Origin: Pseudoxanthomonas wuyuanensis
Lineage (GTDB): Bacteria > Pseudomonadota > Gammaproteobacteria > Xanthomonadales > Xanthomonadaceae
Assembly: GCF_900215535.1 (NCBI RefSeq)
Contig: NZ_OCND01000003.1
Coordinates: forward strand, 255,737 to 319,736
Reading direction: 5' to 3'
DNA length: 64,000 bases
The position numbers were made by a program, and so were the translations under genes. Positions 1 to 8,018 of this stretch are shown here, piece after piece. Each line of letters starts with the position of its first letter. Positions within the stretch are counted from its first letter, which is position 1. The notes below the pieces were generated by a model that was not told the DNA's origin, did no database searches, and saw only the letters and a list, made by a program, of their open reading frames with translations.

Positions 1-1
1 G

Positions 2-94
2 TACATCCTGAGCTGGTCGCAGGTACCGGGCTGGCAGAACTACTGGGCCGGGCGCGGCCGCATGGTTTCCCTCAGCCATACCATCACCTTTTGA
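2..94 (+). CDS. TonB-dependent receptor, C-terminal end (partial)
   Basis: Only the last 30 codons are inside the window, ending at a TGA. The visible peptide is rich in aromatic residues and closes with S-L-S-H-T-I-T-F, the usual form of a last outer-membrane beta-strand with a terminal phenylalanine. This is how TonB-dependent receptors and other outer-membrane barrels end. The gene reads directly into the serine hydrolase gene 44 bases later, so it may supply the uptake function of the sugar-type cluster that follows. The receptor call rests on a short fragment and on family expectations, so another outer-membrane barrel is possible. Confidence 0.5.
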   Translation, partial: YILSWSQVPGWQNYWAGRGRMVSLSHTITF

Positions 95-138
95 TTCCAG
101 ACTCTCCCCCAACTCGGTTGCCGCGTGGAAGGGCGGGC

Positions 139-1425
139 ATGCAGCGGCTTCGGCCGCTGCTGCTCGCCGTCGCGTTGGCGCTGGCTGTGCCGCGGGCCAA
201 TGCGGTTGCCGCGGAAGGGGCGGCTGCGGCTTCTCCCGCGCAGGCAGGCGTTTCCGCACAGCGCCTGCAACGGCTGGACGAGTTCCTGCGCAAAGCGACG
301 GACCAGGATGGCTACCTGGGCGGGGTCAGCCTGGTCATGCGCGATGGCCGGTTGGCCGGGCTCCGCGCCTACGGCCATCGCGATCTCGCGCGTAGCCAGC
401 CGATGCGGGTGGATACCATTTTCCGTCTCTATTCGATGACCAAGCCGATCACCTCGGTGGCGGTGCTGCAACTGATGGAACGCGGCCTGCTGGGCCTGGA
501 CGATCCGGTTTCGCACTACCTGCCCGAATTCGCCGATATGCAGTTGTTTATTGGCGGAACCGCCGATGCACCGCAGCTGCGGGAAGCAAACTCGCCGATC
601 ACCATCCGCCAGCTGCTGACCCATACCGGCGGCTTCGCCACCGGCGGCGAGGGCTACGAGCAGCCGACGCGATTGCTGCAGCGGGCCGATCTGCATGGCT
701 CGGCAACGCTGGAAGAATTTTCGCAACGGTTGGGCCAGGTGCCGTTGGCCGCCGAGCCGGGCAGCCGTTTCAAATACGACGGCACCGGCATCGAGGTGCT
801 GGCGCGGCTGGTCGAAGTGGTCAGCGGCGAATCGTTCGAGGCCTACCTGCAACGGCATATCCTGCAGCCGCTGGGCATGCGCGATACCGGATTCTCGGTG
901 CCGCAGCGCGAGCGCCACCGCATCGCCGATATCACGGTGATGGGAGCCGATGGCAGGCTGCGGCTGGACGACGGCCCCAGCGCACGCGAACCCGGCGCCA
1001 GGCTCAATCCCTACCCAAGCGGCGCCGGCGGGTTGTACTCGACCGCCAGCGACTACGCGCGTTTCTGCCAGATGCTGCTGGACGGCGGCAGGCGGGAAGA
1101 CACCCGGCTGTTGTCGCGCAAGACGGTGGAGCTGATGATGATGAATCATCTGACCCAGTTGGACCCGCCGGTCACCGAGTTCAGCGATGCCGAAGGGTTC
1201 GGCCTGGGCGGTTACGTCGTGCTGGATGTGGCCGGCCGAGGCCGGCCGGGTTCGGTCGGCGCGTTCGGCTGGTCCGGCGCGGCATCGACCACGTTCACCA
1301 TCGACCGCCAGGAGAAACTGGTGGCGATCCTGCTGCTGCAGCATCTTCCCGACGACAGCGACCGCGATCTGCCGCGCGTCGGCACCCGTTTCTACACCCT
1401 TGTCTATCAGGCGCTGGAACCATGA
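139..1425 (+). CDS. Serine hydrolase, beta-lactamase class C / esterase family
   Basis: A 428-residue protein starting at an ATG preceded by a GA-rich ribosome site (GGAAGGGCGGGC). An earlier in-frame TTG at 91 overlaps the previous stop and is less likely. The N-terminus is a signal peptide (hydrophobic LLLAVALALAV, then small residues), so the enzyme should be periplasmic. The active-site pair is Ser99-Met-Thr-Lys102 (SxxK), followed by Tyr213 in a YDG context and Trp378-Ser-Gly near the C-terminus. This is the pattern of family VIII esterases and penicillin-binding-protein-like hydrolases rather than a true AmpC, which would have YxN and KTG. The substrate is unknown. Its stop overlaps the start of the ribokinase gene (ATGA), so the two are translationally coupled, and it may deacylate a glycoside handled by this cluster. 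Confidence 0.85.
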   Translation: MQRLRPLLLAVALALAVPRANAVAAEGAAAASPAQAGVSAQRLQRLDEFLRKATDQDGYLGGVSLVMRDGRLAGLRAYGHRDLARSQPMRVDTIFRLYSMTKPITSVAVLQLMERGLLGLDDPVSHYLPEFADMQLFIGGTADAPQLREANSPITIRQLLTHTGGFATGGEGYEQPTRLLQRADLHGSATLEEFSQRLGQVPLAAEPGSRFKYDGTGIEVLARLVEVVSGESFEAYLQRHILQPLGMRDTGFSVPQRERHRIADITVMGADGRLRLDDGPSAREPGARLNPYPSGAGGLYSTASDYARFCQMLLDGGRREDTRLLSRKTVELMMMNHLTQLDPPVTEFSDAEGFGLGGYVVLDVAGRGRPGSVGAFGWSGAASTTFTIDRQEKLVAILLLQHLPDDSDRDLPRVGTRFYTLVYQALEP

Positions 1426-2375
1426 CTGCAGGCGGCGGAAAACACATCCTGGTGGCCGGTTCGGCCAATCTGGATTTCGTCGTCCGCGCCAGCCATGTGC
1501 CGGCGCCGGGCGAAACCGTGCTGGGACGCGATATGGCCACTTTTCCCGGCGGCAAGGGCGCCAACCAGGCGGTGGCCTGCGCCCGCGCAGGCGGCATGCC
1601 GACCCGGATGCTGCTGGCGCTGGGCGAGGATGCCTTCGCCGACCCTGTGGAAAGTTCGTTGCGCGAAGCGGGCGTGGCATTGACCGTGGTCAGGCGCAAT
1701 GATGCGGCTACCGGCACCGCCTTCATCTGCCTGTCCGATGATGCCGACAACGCCATCACCGTGGCGCCAGGGGCCAACGCCAGCCTGCGCGCGGCCGACC
1801 TTCCGCCGCTGGCCAAGGTCAGCCACCTGCTGCTGCAGCTGGAAACGCCGGTGGAGATCGTCTGCACGTATGCGCTGGCCGCACGCGCGGCCGGCGTGCA
1901 GGTGCTGTTGAACGCGGCGCCTGCACGCGAACTGCCGCGGCAGCTGCTGGATGCGGTGGACGTGCTGGTGGTCAACGAGGGCGAACTGGCGACGCTGGCC
2001 GGACATCCGGGCAGCCTGGTCGCGGCCCTGGCCGGCCTGGAGGTTCCCTGCGTCGTGGTGACGCTGGGCGCGCGCGGCAGCCTGGCGCGCACGAATGGCG
2101 AGGTGCACCTGCAACCGGCGTTTGCGGTCAAGGCCATCGATACCACCGCCGCCGGCGACACATTCTGCGGCGCATTGGCGGCCCGGTTGGGGCAGGGCGA
2201 TGGCATCCGCGATGCACTACGCTACGCCAGCGCGGCCTCCGCCCTGGCCTGCACCCGCCTGGGCGCCCAGGCCAGCATCCCGGCGCGTGCCGAGGTCGAG
2301 GCGCTGCTGCGCAAATCGCCTGCGGCCTGCGCATCCACCTACGAAGCGCTGGCCGCCTATTGCGGCCTGCGCTAG
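1422..2375 (+). CDS. rbsK: Ribokinase (PfkB family sugar kinase)
   Basis: A 317-residue PfkB-fold kinase expected to phosphorylate ribose or a related pentose with ATP in the cytoplasm. The N-terminal G-S-A-N-L-D sugar-binding segment, the G-G-K-G-A-N-Q motif near residue 44, and the C-terminal D-T-T-A-A-G-D-T-F motif with catalytic Asp246 are all present, and the length is normal. The G-G-K-G-A-N-Q form is typical of ribokinases rather than fructokinases. The start codon overlaps the upstream stop (ATGA). No ribose transporter is next to it. It sits with a GH127-type gene, so its real substrate may be a sugar released from a glycoside, not free ribose. The family is certain, the substrate is not. 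Confidence 0.85.
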   Translation: MTAGGGKHILVAGSANLDFVVRASHVPAPGETVLGRDMATFPGGKGANQAVACARAGGMPTRMLLALGEDAFADPVESSLREAGVALTVVRRNDAATGTAFICLSDDADNAITVAPGANASLRAADLPPLAKVSHLLLQLETPVEIVCTYALAARAAGVQVLLNAAPARELPRQLLDAVDVLVVNEGELATLAGHPGSLVAALAGLEVPCVVVTLGARGSLARTNGEVHLQPAFAVKAIDTTAAGDTFCGALAARLGQGDGIRDALRYASAASALACTRLGAQASIPARAEVEALLRKSPAACASTYEALAAYCGLR

Positions 2376-2400
2376 CGACCTCTCCCCCAGCGACGATCCG

Positions 2401-4587
2401 ATGACTTCCGCCACCGACAATCCATTGCCCGAACCTGCAGGCGGCACGCCGCGGCGCTTGCCGAAGACCGAGTACAAGTTCTCGCACGTCACTACCCAGC
2501 GTTACCTGCCCACGCCGGGCAAGGCGCCGGGCTGGCCGTTCGCCGAGATCGGTCACTGGAAGATCGACGTCAACGCCACCTCCGCCGACTGGATCAGCGA
2601 ACTGCGCGACTGGCGCCGCGAGCACCTGACCCGGATCGGCTACGACGACGCCAACTACCGGCGCCCGGAGCTGCAATGGGCGCAGCGCAACTTCGTGCAT
2701 GCGCAGATGATGGTGGAGGACCGCTACTTCTACGACCCGGAGGAAGGCCGCTACACCGTTGACCGCTACCTGGACGATCTGGAGCGGCGCTTCGGCGGCC
2801 TGGACAGCGTGCTGATCTGGTATGTCTACCCCAACATCGGCATCGACGACCGCAACCAGTTCGACATGGCGCGCGATCTGCCCGGCGGCCTCGAAGGCCT
2901 GCGCGGCGCGGTGGCCGATTTCCACCGCCGCGGCGTCAAGGTGTTCCTGCCGACCATGCCGTGGGACAACGGCACCCGCGAGCAGGGCGAGGCCGACTGG
3001 CACGCGGTTGCCAAGCTGGTCAAGGAGGTCGGCGCCGACGGCATCAATGGCGATACCTACAATGGCGTGCCGCGCGCGTTCTTCGATGCCTGCGATGCGC
3101 TGGGCCGGCCGGTGGTGGTGCAGCCGGAGTCGACCATCAGCGCCGAAGAACAGCTGATCTGGAACGTGCAAAGCTGGGGCAAGAAGGCGCCCAACGAGGT
3201 CATCCCGCCGGTGGCCAAGTTCAAGTGGCTGGAACCGCGCCACATGATCAACTACGAAAACCGCTGGGGCCGCGACCGCAACCACGATCTGCAATACATC
3301 TTCTTCAACGGCATCGGCTACAACGCCTGGGAGAACATCTGGGGCATCTGGAACCAGTTCACCCCGCGCGATGCCGAGGCGCTGCGCCGCATCGCCACCA
3401 TCGAGCGCAAATTCGCGCCGCTGCTGGTCAGCATGGACTGGACGCCGTATTTCCCGACCCTGCAGGCCGGCGTTTTCGCCAGCCGCTTTCCCGGTGACGG
3501 GCAGGTGCTGTGGACGCTGGTCAACCGCAACGAATACGACCTGGAAGGCGAGCAGATTGCGGTACCGCACCAGCCGGGCAATCGCTACTTCGACCTCTGG
3601 CAGGGCGCGGAGCTGCGGCCGCAGGTGATCGATGGCCATGCCGTTGTCGCATTCGCGATGGAGGCGCGCGGCTTCGGCGCGCTGCTGGTCGCCGACGCGC
3701 GGCAGGACCTTGCCGATCTGCCGGGCTTCCTTGCGCTGATGGCCGGATTCGCAAAGACGCCGCTGTCGTCGCTGTCGCGGCAATGGCGCGCCATCCCGCA
3801 ACAGCTCACTCCCATCGCGGCCACGCAGCGGCACGCCCGGGCTCCGGAAGGCATGGTGACGGTGCCGGCCGGCGAGTTCGTGTTCGCGGTCGGTGGGGTG
3901 GAGATCGAAGGCCAGACCTGGGAAGGCTTGGACGTGCAGTACCCGTGGGAGAGCAGCCCGCGCCGCCATCATCGCCGGCGGATGGCGATGCAGGCGTTCC
4001 ATATCGACCGCCACCCGGTCACCCACGCGCAGTTCAAACGGTTTGTCGACGACAGCGGCTATGCGCCGCGCGATGCGCACAACTTCCTGCGCGACTGGCA
4101 GGACGGCGCGCCGCGCCCGGGCTGGGAAAACCGACCGGTGACCTGGGTGTCGCTGGAAGACGCGCGCGCCTATGCGCAATGGGCCGGCAAGCGGCTGCCG
4201 CACGAATGGGAATGGCAGTACGCCGCGCAGGGCAACGACGGCCGCCTGTATCCGTGGGGCGATCAGTGGCGCGACGACGCGGTGCCGCCGGTCAACCGCG
4301 GCCGCCGCGTGTTGCCGCCGGCCGAGGTCGGCGCCTATCCGCAGGGCGCCAGTCCGTTCGGGGTCGAAGACCTGGTCGGCGGCATCTGGCAATGGACCGA
4401 CGAATACGCCGACGAACATACCCGCGCGGCGGTACTGCGCGGCGGCAGCGCCTACCAGCCGCAGACCTCGCACTGGTATTTCCCGCAGGCCTACCGGCTG
4501 GACCAGCATGGCAAATACCTGTTGATGGCGCCGTGCAAGGATCGCTCGGCGATGGTCGGTTTCCGTTGCGTCGTCGACGCGGAGTAG
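2401..4587 (+). CDS. TIM-barrel-like protein fused to a formylglycine-generating-enzyme-fold domain
   Basis: A 728-residue protein with two parts. Residues 1 to about 440 resemble a glycoside-hydrolase-type barrel, with repeated strand signatures such as VLIWYVYP, GVKVFLPTMPWDN and GADGINGDTY and many exposed acidic and aromatic residues. I cannot assign a GH family. From about residue 481 the sequence is an FGE-sulfatase/SUMF1 fold: EGMVTVPAGEF, then HPVTHAQFKRFV, NRPVTWVSLEDARAYAQWAGKRLP, LYPWGD, GGIWQWT, LRGGS and a final GFRC. The paired active-site cysteines of a true formylglycine-generating enzyme are not evident; APC and FRC are the only late cysteines. The C-terminal domain is therefore probably a binding or non-heme-iron-type variant. 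No signal peptide is seen. A GH127 gene follows after 4 bases, suggesting joint sugar processing. Confidence 0.7.
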   Translation: MTSATDNPLPEPAGGTPRRLPKTEYKFSHVTTQRYLPTPGKAPGWPFAEIGHWKIDVNATSADWISELRDWRREHLTRIGYDDANYRRPELQWAQRNFVHAQMMVEDRYFYDPEEGRYTVDRYLDDLERRFGGLDSVLIWYVYPNIGIDDRNQFDMARDLPGGLEGLRGAVADFHRRGVKVFLPTMPWDNGTREQGEADWHAVAKLVKEVGADGINGDTYNGVPRAFFDACDALGRPVVVQPESTISAEEQLIWNVQSWGKKAPNEVIPPVAKFKWLEPRHMINYENRWGRDRNHDLQYIFFNGIGYNAWENIWGIWNQFTPRDAEALRRIATIERKFAPLLVSMDWTPYFPTLQAGVFASRFPGDGQVLWTLVNRNEYDLEGEQIAVPHQPGNRYFDLWQGAELRPQVIDGHAVVAFAMEARGFGALLVADARQDLADLPGFLALMAGFAKTPLSSLSRQWRAIPQQLTPIAATQRHARAPEGMVTVPAGEFVFAVGGVEIEGQTWEGLDVQYPWESSPRRHHRRRMAMQAFHIDRHPVTHAQFKRFVDDSGYAPRDAHNFLRDWQDGAPRPGWENRPVTWVSLEDARAYAQWAGKRLPHEWEWQYAAQGNDGRLYPWGDQWRDDAVPPVNRGRRVLPPAEVGAYPQGASPFGVEDLVGGIWQWTDEYADEHTRAAVLRGGSAYQPQTSHWYFPQAYRLDQHGKYLLMAPCKDRSAMVGFRCVVDAE

Positions 4588-4591
4588 GCCA

Positions 4592-6490
4592 ATGCGAGAC
4601 AGGGCCGAGGGACGACAAAGCGTGAAGCCATACCTGCAGTTGGCTTCGCCGCAACAGGTGAAAATGGAAGGGCTGCTGGGCCAAGCGCTGGAAGCCAGCC
4701 GCGGTGGCCGGCTCAGCCATTTCATCGTCGACGAGCACAGCCCGGCCATTGCGGTGTTCCATCCCGAGCACACGCAGCAGAACAGCGAAGGCGACTGGTA
4801 TGGCGAGCATGCCGGCAAGTGGTTGTATGCGGCCGCACGCGCGGCCCTGCGCAGCGATGACCCGCCGCTGCGCGCCAGCGTGCGCCGGGTGGCCGACTAT
4901 CTGATCGCGCGCCAGGACGCCGACGGCTATCTGGGCAACTACGCGCCCGAGCGCCGTTTCATGCGCAAACAGCCGCCCAAGCCGGTTAGCTGGGATGGCG
5001 CGCCGGCGCTGCGCACCTGGGACATCTGGACCCACAGCTACCTGATCCTCGGCCTGCTGGAAGCCCACCGGCTATTGGACGAACCGGGCTATCTGCAGGC
5101 CGCTTGCCGTATCGGCGATCTCTGCTGGCAGACGCTGACCGAGGGCGGTATCGACATCACCACGCTGGGCAACCACCACGGCATGTCGGCCACGGTGCTG
5201 ATGGACCCGGCGACGGAACTTTATTTCGTCACCGGCGAAAGGCGCTATCTGCAACTGGCCGAACGGGTTGCCGAGCAGGCCAATGGCGAACCGATGCTGG
5301 CGCTGCTGGACCGCGCACTCGCCGGAGCCGATGCCTCGGAAATCGCCACCGGCAAGGCCTACCAGCTCTGCTGGAACCTGGTAGGCCTGGCCAAGCTGTA
5401 CCGCGCCACCGGCGATGCCCGCTACCGGCAGGCGGTGGACCATCTATGGCAGAACATCGGCCAGCATCACCTGAGCCTGGGCGGCGGCCCCTGGGGCGGG
5501 GTGGCGCATCGCTCGCGCGAGGTGTTCAATCCCGCCGGCACGTTCCATCCGCAGGCCTATGTGGAAACCTGCTCGGTGCTGGCCTGGATCCAGCTCAACC
5601 GCGAGCTGCTGCGCATCACCGGCCAGGCGCGCTACGCCGACGAAATCGAACGCAGCGCCTACAACGATCTACTGGGCGCGCTGGCGCCCGATGGCCAGGA
5701 CTGGTGCTACTACTCGTTCCCCAATGGCCAGCGCGTGCACACCACCTATTGGCGCTGCTGCAAGTCCAGCGGCGCGATGGCGCTGGAGGAACTGCCGGCC
5801 ATCGCCTACGCGCTGACCGCAGACGGCGGCGTGCAGGTCAATCTCTACGGCGAGAGTTCGGCCACGTTGCCGCTGGCCAGTGCGGGACAGGTGCGCTTGC
5901 GCCAGCGCACGGGCTACCCGTTCGCCGGCAGGATCCATATCGAGGTTGAGCCTGAGCGTCCGGCGCGCTTTCCGCTGCGCCTGCGCATTCCGTCATGGGC
6001 GCATCAGGCGACTATCGCGATCAACGGCGTGGCGATGGAGCCGGCGGCCGGCGAAGACGGATGGGTCCAGTTGACCCGCGACTGGCAGGCGGGCGATGCC
6101 GTCGAGCTGGCGTTGCCGATGCAACCGCAGCTGCATCGCCGCCTCAACCGCAACGTGCAGGAGTCGCGGGCGCCGGACGGTTCGCCGGTCGCGCAGCAGG
6201 TGTTGCGTTACGAATACGCCGCCGTGACCTGCGGTCCGCTGGTCTATTCGACCGGGTTGATAGACGGCTTCAAGTTCGACGAAACGTTGAAGCTTCCCGA
6301 GCGGCCCTTGCAGGACTGGCTGCAGTTGTTGCCGGCGGCGGCGGACGAGCAGGGCGCTGCCATTCGAATGGATCTCGGCTATCGTGCGCCGTTGCTGTTC
6401 AGCCCCTACTATCGGACCGGTGGCCGCCATCATGGCGCCTGGCGCCTGACCTGGCTGTCGCTGGCGCCGGAACCGGCGGCGCAGCCTTGA
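4592..6490 (+). CDS. Glycoside hydrolase family 127 (beta-L-arabinofuranosidase type)
   Basis: A 632-residue protein of the GH127 (former DUF1680) family, whose characterised member HypBA1 cleaves beta-L-arabinofuranosides using a zinc-bound cysteine nucleophile. The metal-site residues are visible: Glu325-Thr-Cys327 and the adjacent pair Cys389-Cys390 in YWRCCKS, which match the Glu/Cys and Cys-Cys ligands of that enzyme. An N-terminal alpha-barrel (ADYLIARQDADGYLG) and a C-terminal beta-sandwich segment (FPLRLRIPSWA) follow family order. No signal peptide is present, so it is cytoplasmic. The chosen ATG has GGAG 8 bases upstream; a GTG at 4622 is an alternative. Exact sugar specificity is inferred only, and GH127 also contains other activities. 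Confidence 0.85.
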   Translation: MRDRAEGRQSVKPYLQLASPQQVKMEGLLGQALEASRGGRLSHFIVDEHSPAIAVFHPEHTQQNSEGDWYGEHAGKWLYAAARAALRSDDPPLRASVRRVADYLIARQDADGYLGNYAPERRFMRKQPPKPVSWDGAPALRTWDIWTHSYLILGLLEAHRLLDEPGYLQAACRIGDLCWQTLTEGGIDITTLGNHHGMSATVLMDPATELYFVTGERRYLQLAERVAEQANGEPMLALLDRALAGADASEIATGKAYQLCWNLVGLAKLYRATGDARYRQAVDHLWQNIGQHHLSLGGGPWGGVAHRSREVFNPAGTFHPQAYVETCSVLAWIQLNRELLRITGQARYADEIERSAYNDLLGALAPDGQDWCYYSFPNGQRVHTTYWRCCKSSGAMALEELPAIAYALTADGGVQVNLYGESSATLPLASAGQVRLRQRTGYPFAGRIHIEVEPERPARFPLRLRIPSWAHQATIAINGVAMEPAAGEDGWVQLTRDWQAGDAVELALPMQPQLHRRLNRNVQESRAPDGSPVAQQVLRYEYAAVTCGPLVYSTGLIDGFKFDETLKLPERPLQDWLQLLPAAADEQGAAIRMDLGYRAPLLFSPYYRTGGRHHGAWRLTWLSLAPEPAAQP

Positions 6491-6625
6491 CCGGCATTGC
6501 GATGACGGCAGGACATTGGCCCATCAAGCAAGAAATTGTGGGCGCAGAAAGTATCAGACCCGGCTGTTTCCCGATTCTGGCGTGGAACAGACTTCCAGCG
6601 CACCCGGCACTTGGACACGACCCGC

Positions 6626-7813
6626 ATGGCTAAACCGTCCCCTTTCGAACTGATGCGCCGCGAGGGACCGCAAGGACCGCTGAGCGGCGTCAAGGTGCTG
6701 GATCTCAGCGCCTATATCGCCGGTCCGTACGGATGCTCGCTGCTGGCCGATCAGGGCGCCGACGTCATCAAGGTGGAGCCGCCCGATGGCGACAACCTGC
6801 GCAAGTACCCGTCCACCTTGCAAGCCGAAAGCCGCGCCTTCATGGGCGTCAACCGCAGCAAGATCGGCATCTGCCTGGACCTGAAGCAGCCGCAGGGGCT
6901 GGCGGCGCTGATGCGGTTGGTGCGCGAGGCCGACGTGCTGGTGCACAACTTCCGTCCGTCGGTGCCCAAGCGGCTGGGCATCGACTACGAACAGCTCAGC
7001 GCGATCAATCCGCGCCTGATCTATTGCGCGGTGACCGGCTACGGCGAGAGCGGGCCGATGAAGGACAAGGCCGGCTACGATCAGGTGCTGCAGACCATGA
7101 CCGGCATGTGCGCATTGCAGGGCAAGCGCGGCGGACCGCCGGAAATCATCTACGGTTCGGTGGTCGATTACTACGCCGCCGCGCTGCTGGCGGGCGGGGT
7201 ATCGTCGGCACTGTACGAGCGCGAGCGCAGCGGCCTGGGCCAGTTCGTCGGCGTGTCGCTGCTGCGCAGCGCGCTGACCATGCAGTCGGCGCGGCTGATC
7301 TGGGCCGAAGGCGAAGCGCTGGATATCGGCCGCGACATGCGCTCGGGCGGCGTTACCGGCATCCACCCGGCCCGCGAGGGCCATCTGTACATTTCGGCCA
7401 ATACGCCGCGCTTCTGGAAAGCGCTGTGCGAAAAGACCGGCCTGGCCGCGCTGGCCGCCGACCCGCGCTACGACAGCGTGCGCAAGCGCGCCGAACACGC
7501 CGCCGAAATCGTGCCGCAACTGCATCGGGCGCTGCTGGCGCACACCGCGATGGAATGGGAAGCGCTGTTCGGCGATGAGGTTCCGTGCGCGGCCGCGCGC
7601 CGGGTCGAGGACATGTTCGATCATCCACAGGTGCTGGCCGAAGGCATCATCGACAGCATCGAACACCCGGTGGTCGGCCGTTACCGCGGCGTCACCCAAC
7701 CGATCAAGTTCGGGCGCACACCGGGGCCGGCATCGTTCGCCGCTCCGGTATTCGATCAGGACACCGATGCGGTATTGGCGGCGGCCGGAGAGACCGGAGC
7801 CATTCGGCGCTGA
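6626..7813 (+). CDS. CaiB/BaiF family (class III) CoA transferase
   Basis: A 395-residue class III CoA transferase, which moves CoA between carboxylic acids in the cytoplasm. It opens with the typical G-V-K-V-L-D-L-S followed by A-G-P-Y and D-V-I-K-V-E-P-P. It carries the S-K-I-G-I-C-L-D-L-K motif and has Asp152 in AGYDQVLQTMTG, which aligns with the aspartate that forms the acyl-CoA anhydride in formyl-CoA transferase and CaiB. I chose the ATG at MAKPSP because the family begins about 20 residues before VKVLDLS; upstream in-frame codons would add an atypical leader. There is a 135-base gap after the GH127 gene, and the kdp promoter region follows. The acid it acts on cannot be told from context. 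Confidence 0.85.
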   Translation: MAKPSPFELMRREGPQGPLSGVKVLDLSAYIAGPYGCSLLADQGADVIKVEPPDGDNLRKYPSTLQAESRAFMGVNRSKIGICLDLKQPQGLAALMRLVREADVLVHNFRPSVPKRLGIDYEQLSAINPRLIYCAVTGYGESGPMKDKAGYDQVLQTMTGMCALQGKRGGPPEIIYGSVVDYYAAALLAGGVSSALYERERSGLGQFVGVSLLRSALTMQSARLIWAEGEALDIGRDMRSGGVTGIHPAREGHLYISANTPRFWKALCEKTGLAALAADPRYDSVRKRAEHAAEIVPQLHRALLAHTAMEWEALFGDEVPCAAARRVEDMFDHPQVLAEGIIDSIEHPVVGRYRGVTQPIKFGRTPGPASFAAPVFDQDTDAVLAAAGETGAIRR

Positions 7814-7814
7814 G

Positions 7815-7868
7815 TTTTTACGCTGAATTTACGCCGTTGCCGGTTCAGGCGGATGGCGGCTTTACGCC
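7815..7868 (+). promoter_or_regulatory. Candidate KdpE-binding region upstream of kdpFABC
   Basis: The 100 bases before kdpF contain three direct copies of TTTACGC, starting at 7817, 7828 and 7861, so 11 and 33 bases apart. This is one and three helical turns. The stretch from 7815 (TTTTTACGCTGAATTTACGC) resembles the T-rich KdpE site of the Escherichia coli kdp promoter, which ends in TTTACACC. OmpR-family regulators bind such tandem half-sites. The regulator assignment is inference from position and resemblance. Confidence 0.5.
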
Positions 7869-7915
7869 GCCCGGGTAGAGACTGAGCACTCGCAAATTGT
7901 CTGGAGTGTTGCGTC

Positions 7916-8008
7916 ATGCCCGACTGGCTGGCCCTGGTCTGCGCGCTGTCGGCGATCCTTGCCGCGGCGTATCTGCTGTACGTGATTCTGCGTCCCGAAG
8001 AATTCTGA
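7916..8008 (+). CDS. kdpF: KdpF, small membrane subunit of the potassium pump
   Basis: A 30-residue single-pass membrane peptide. Residues 4-25 form one hydrophobic helix and the tail is R-P-E-E-F, the typical KdpF ending. KdpF stabilises the KdpABC complex in the inner membrane. The ATG is preceded by a weak GGAG (7903). It ends 10 bases before kdpA, whose own GAGG site lies in the gap. The order F-A-B-C supports the call, although the peptide is too short for sequence alone to be decisive. Confidence 0.85.
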   Translation: MPDWLALVCALSAILAAAYLLYVILRPEEF

Positions 8009-8018
8009 GGACGTACTG

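Noticed and set aside
4592-4627. A GTG start at 4622 for the GH127 gene
   Set aside because: The ATG at 4592 has a better-placed GGAG, though the GTG cannot be fully excluded.
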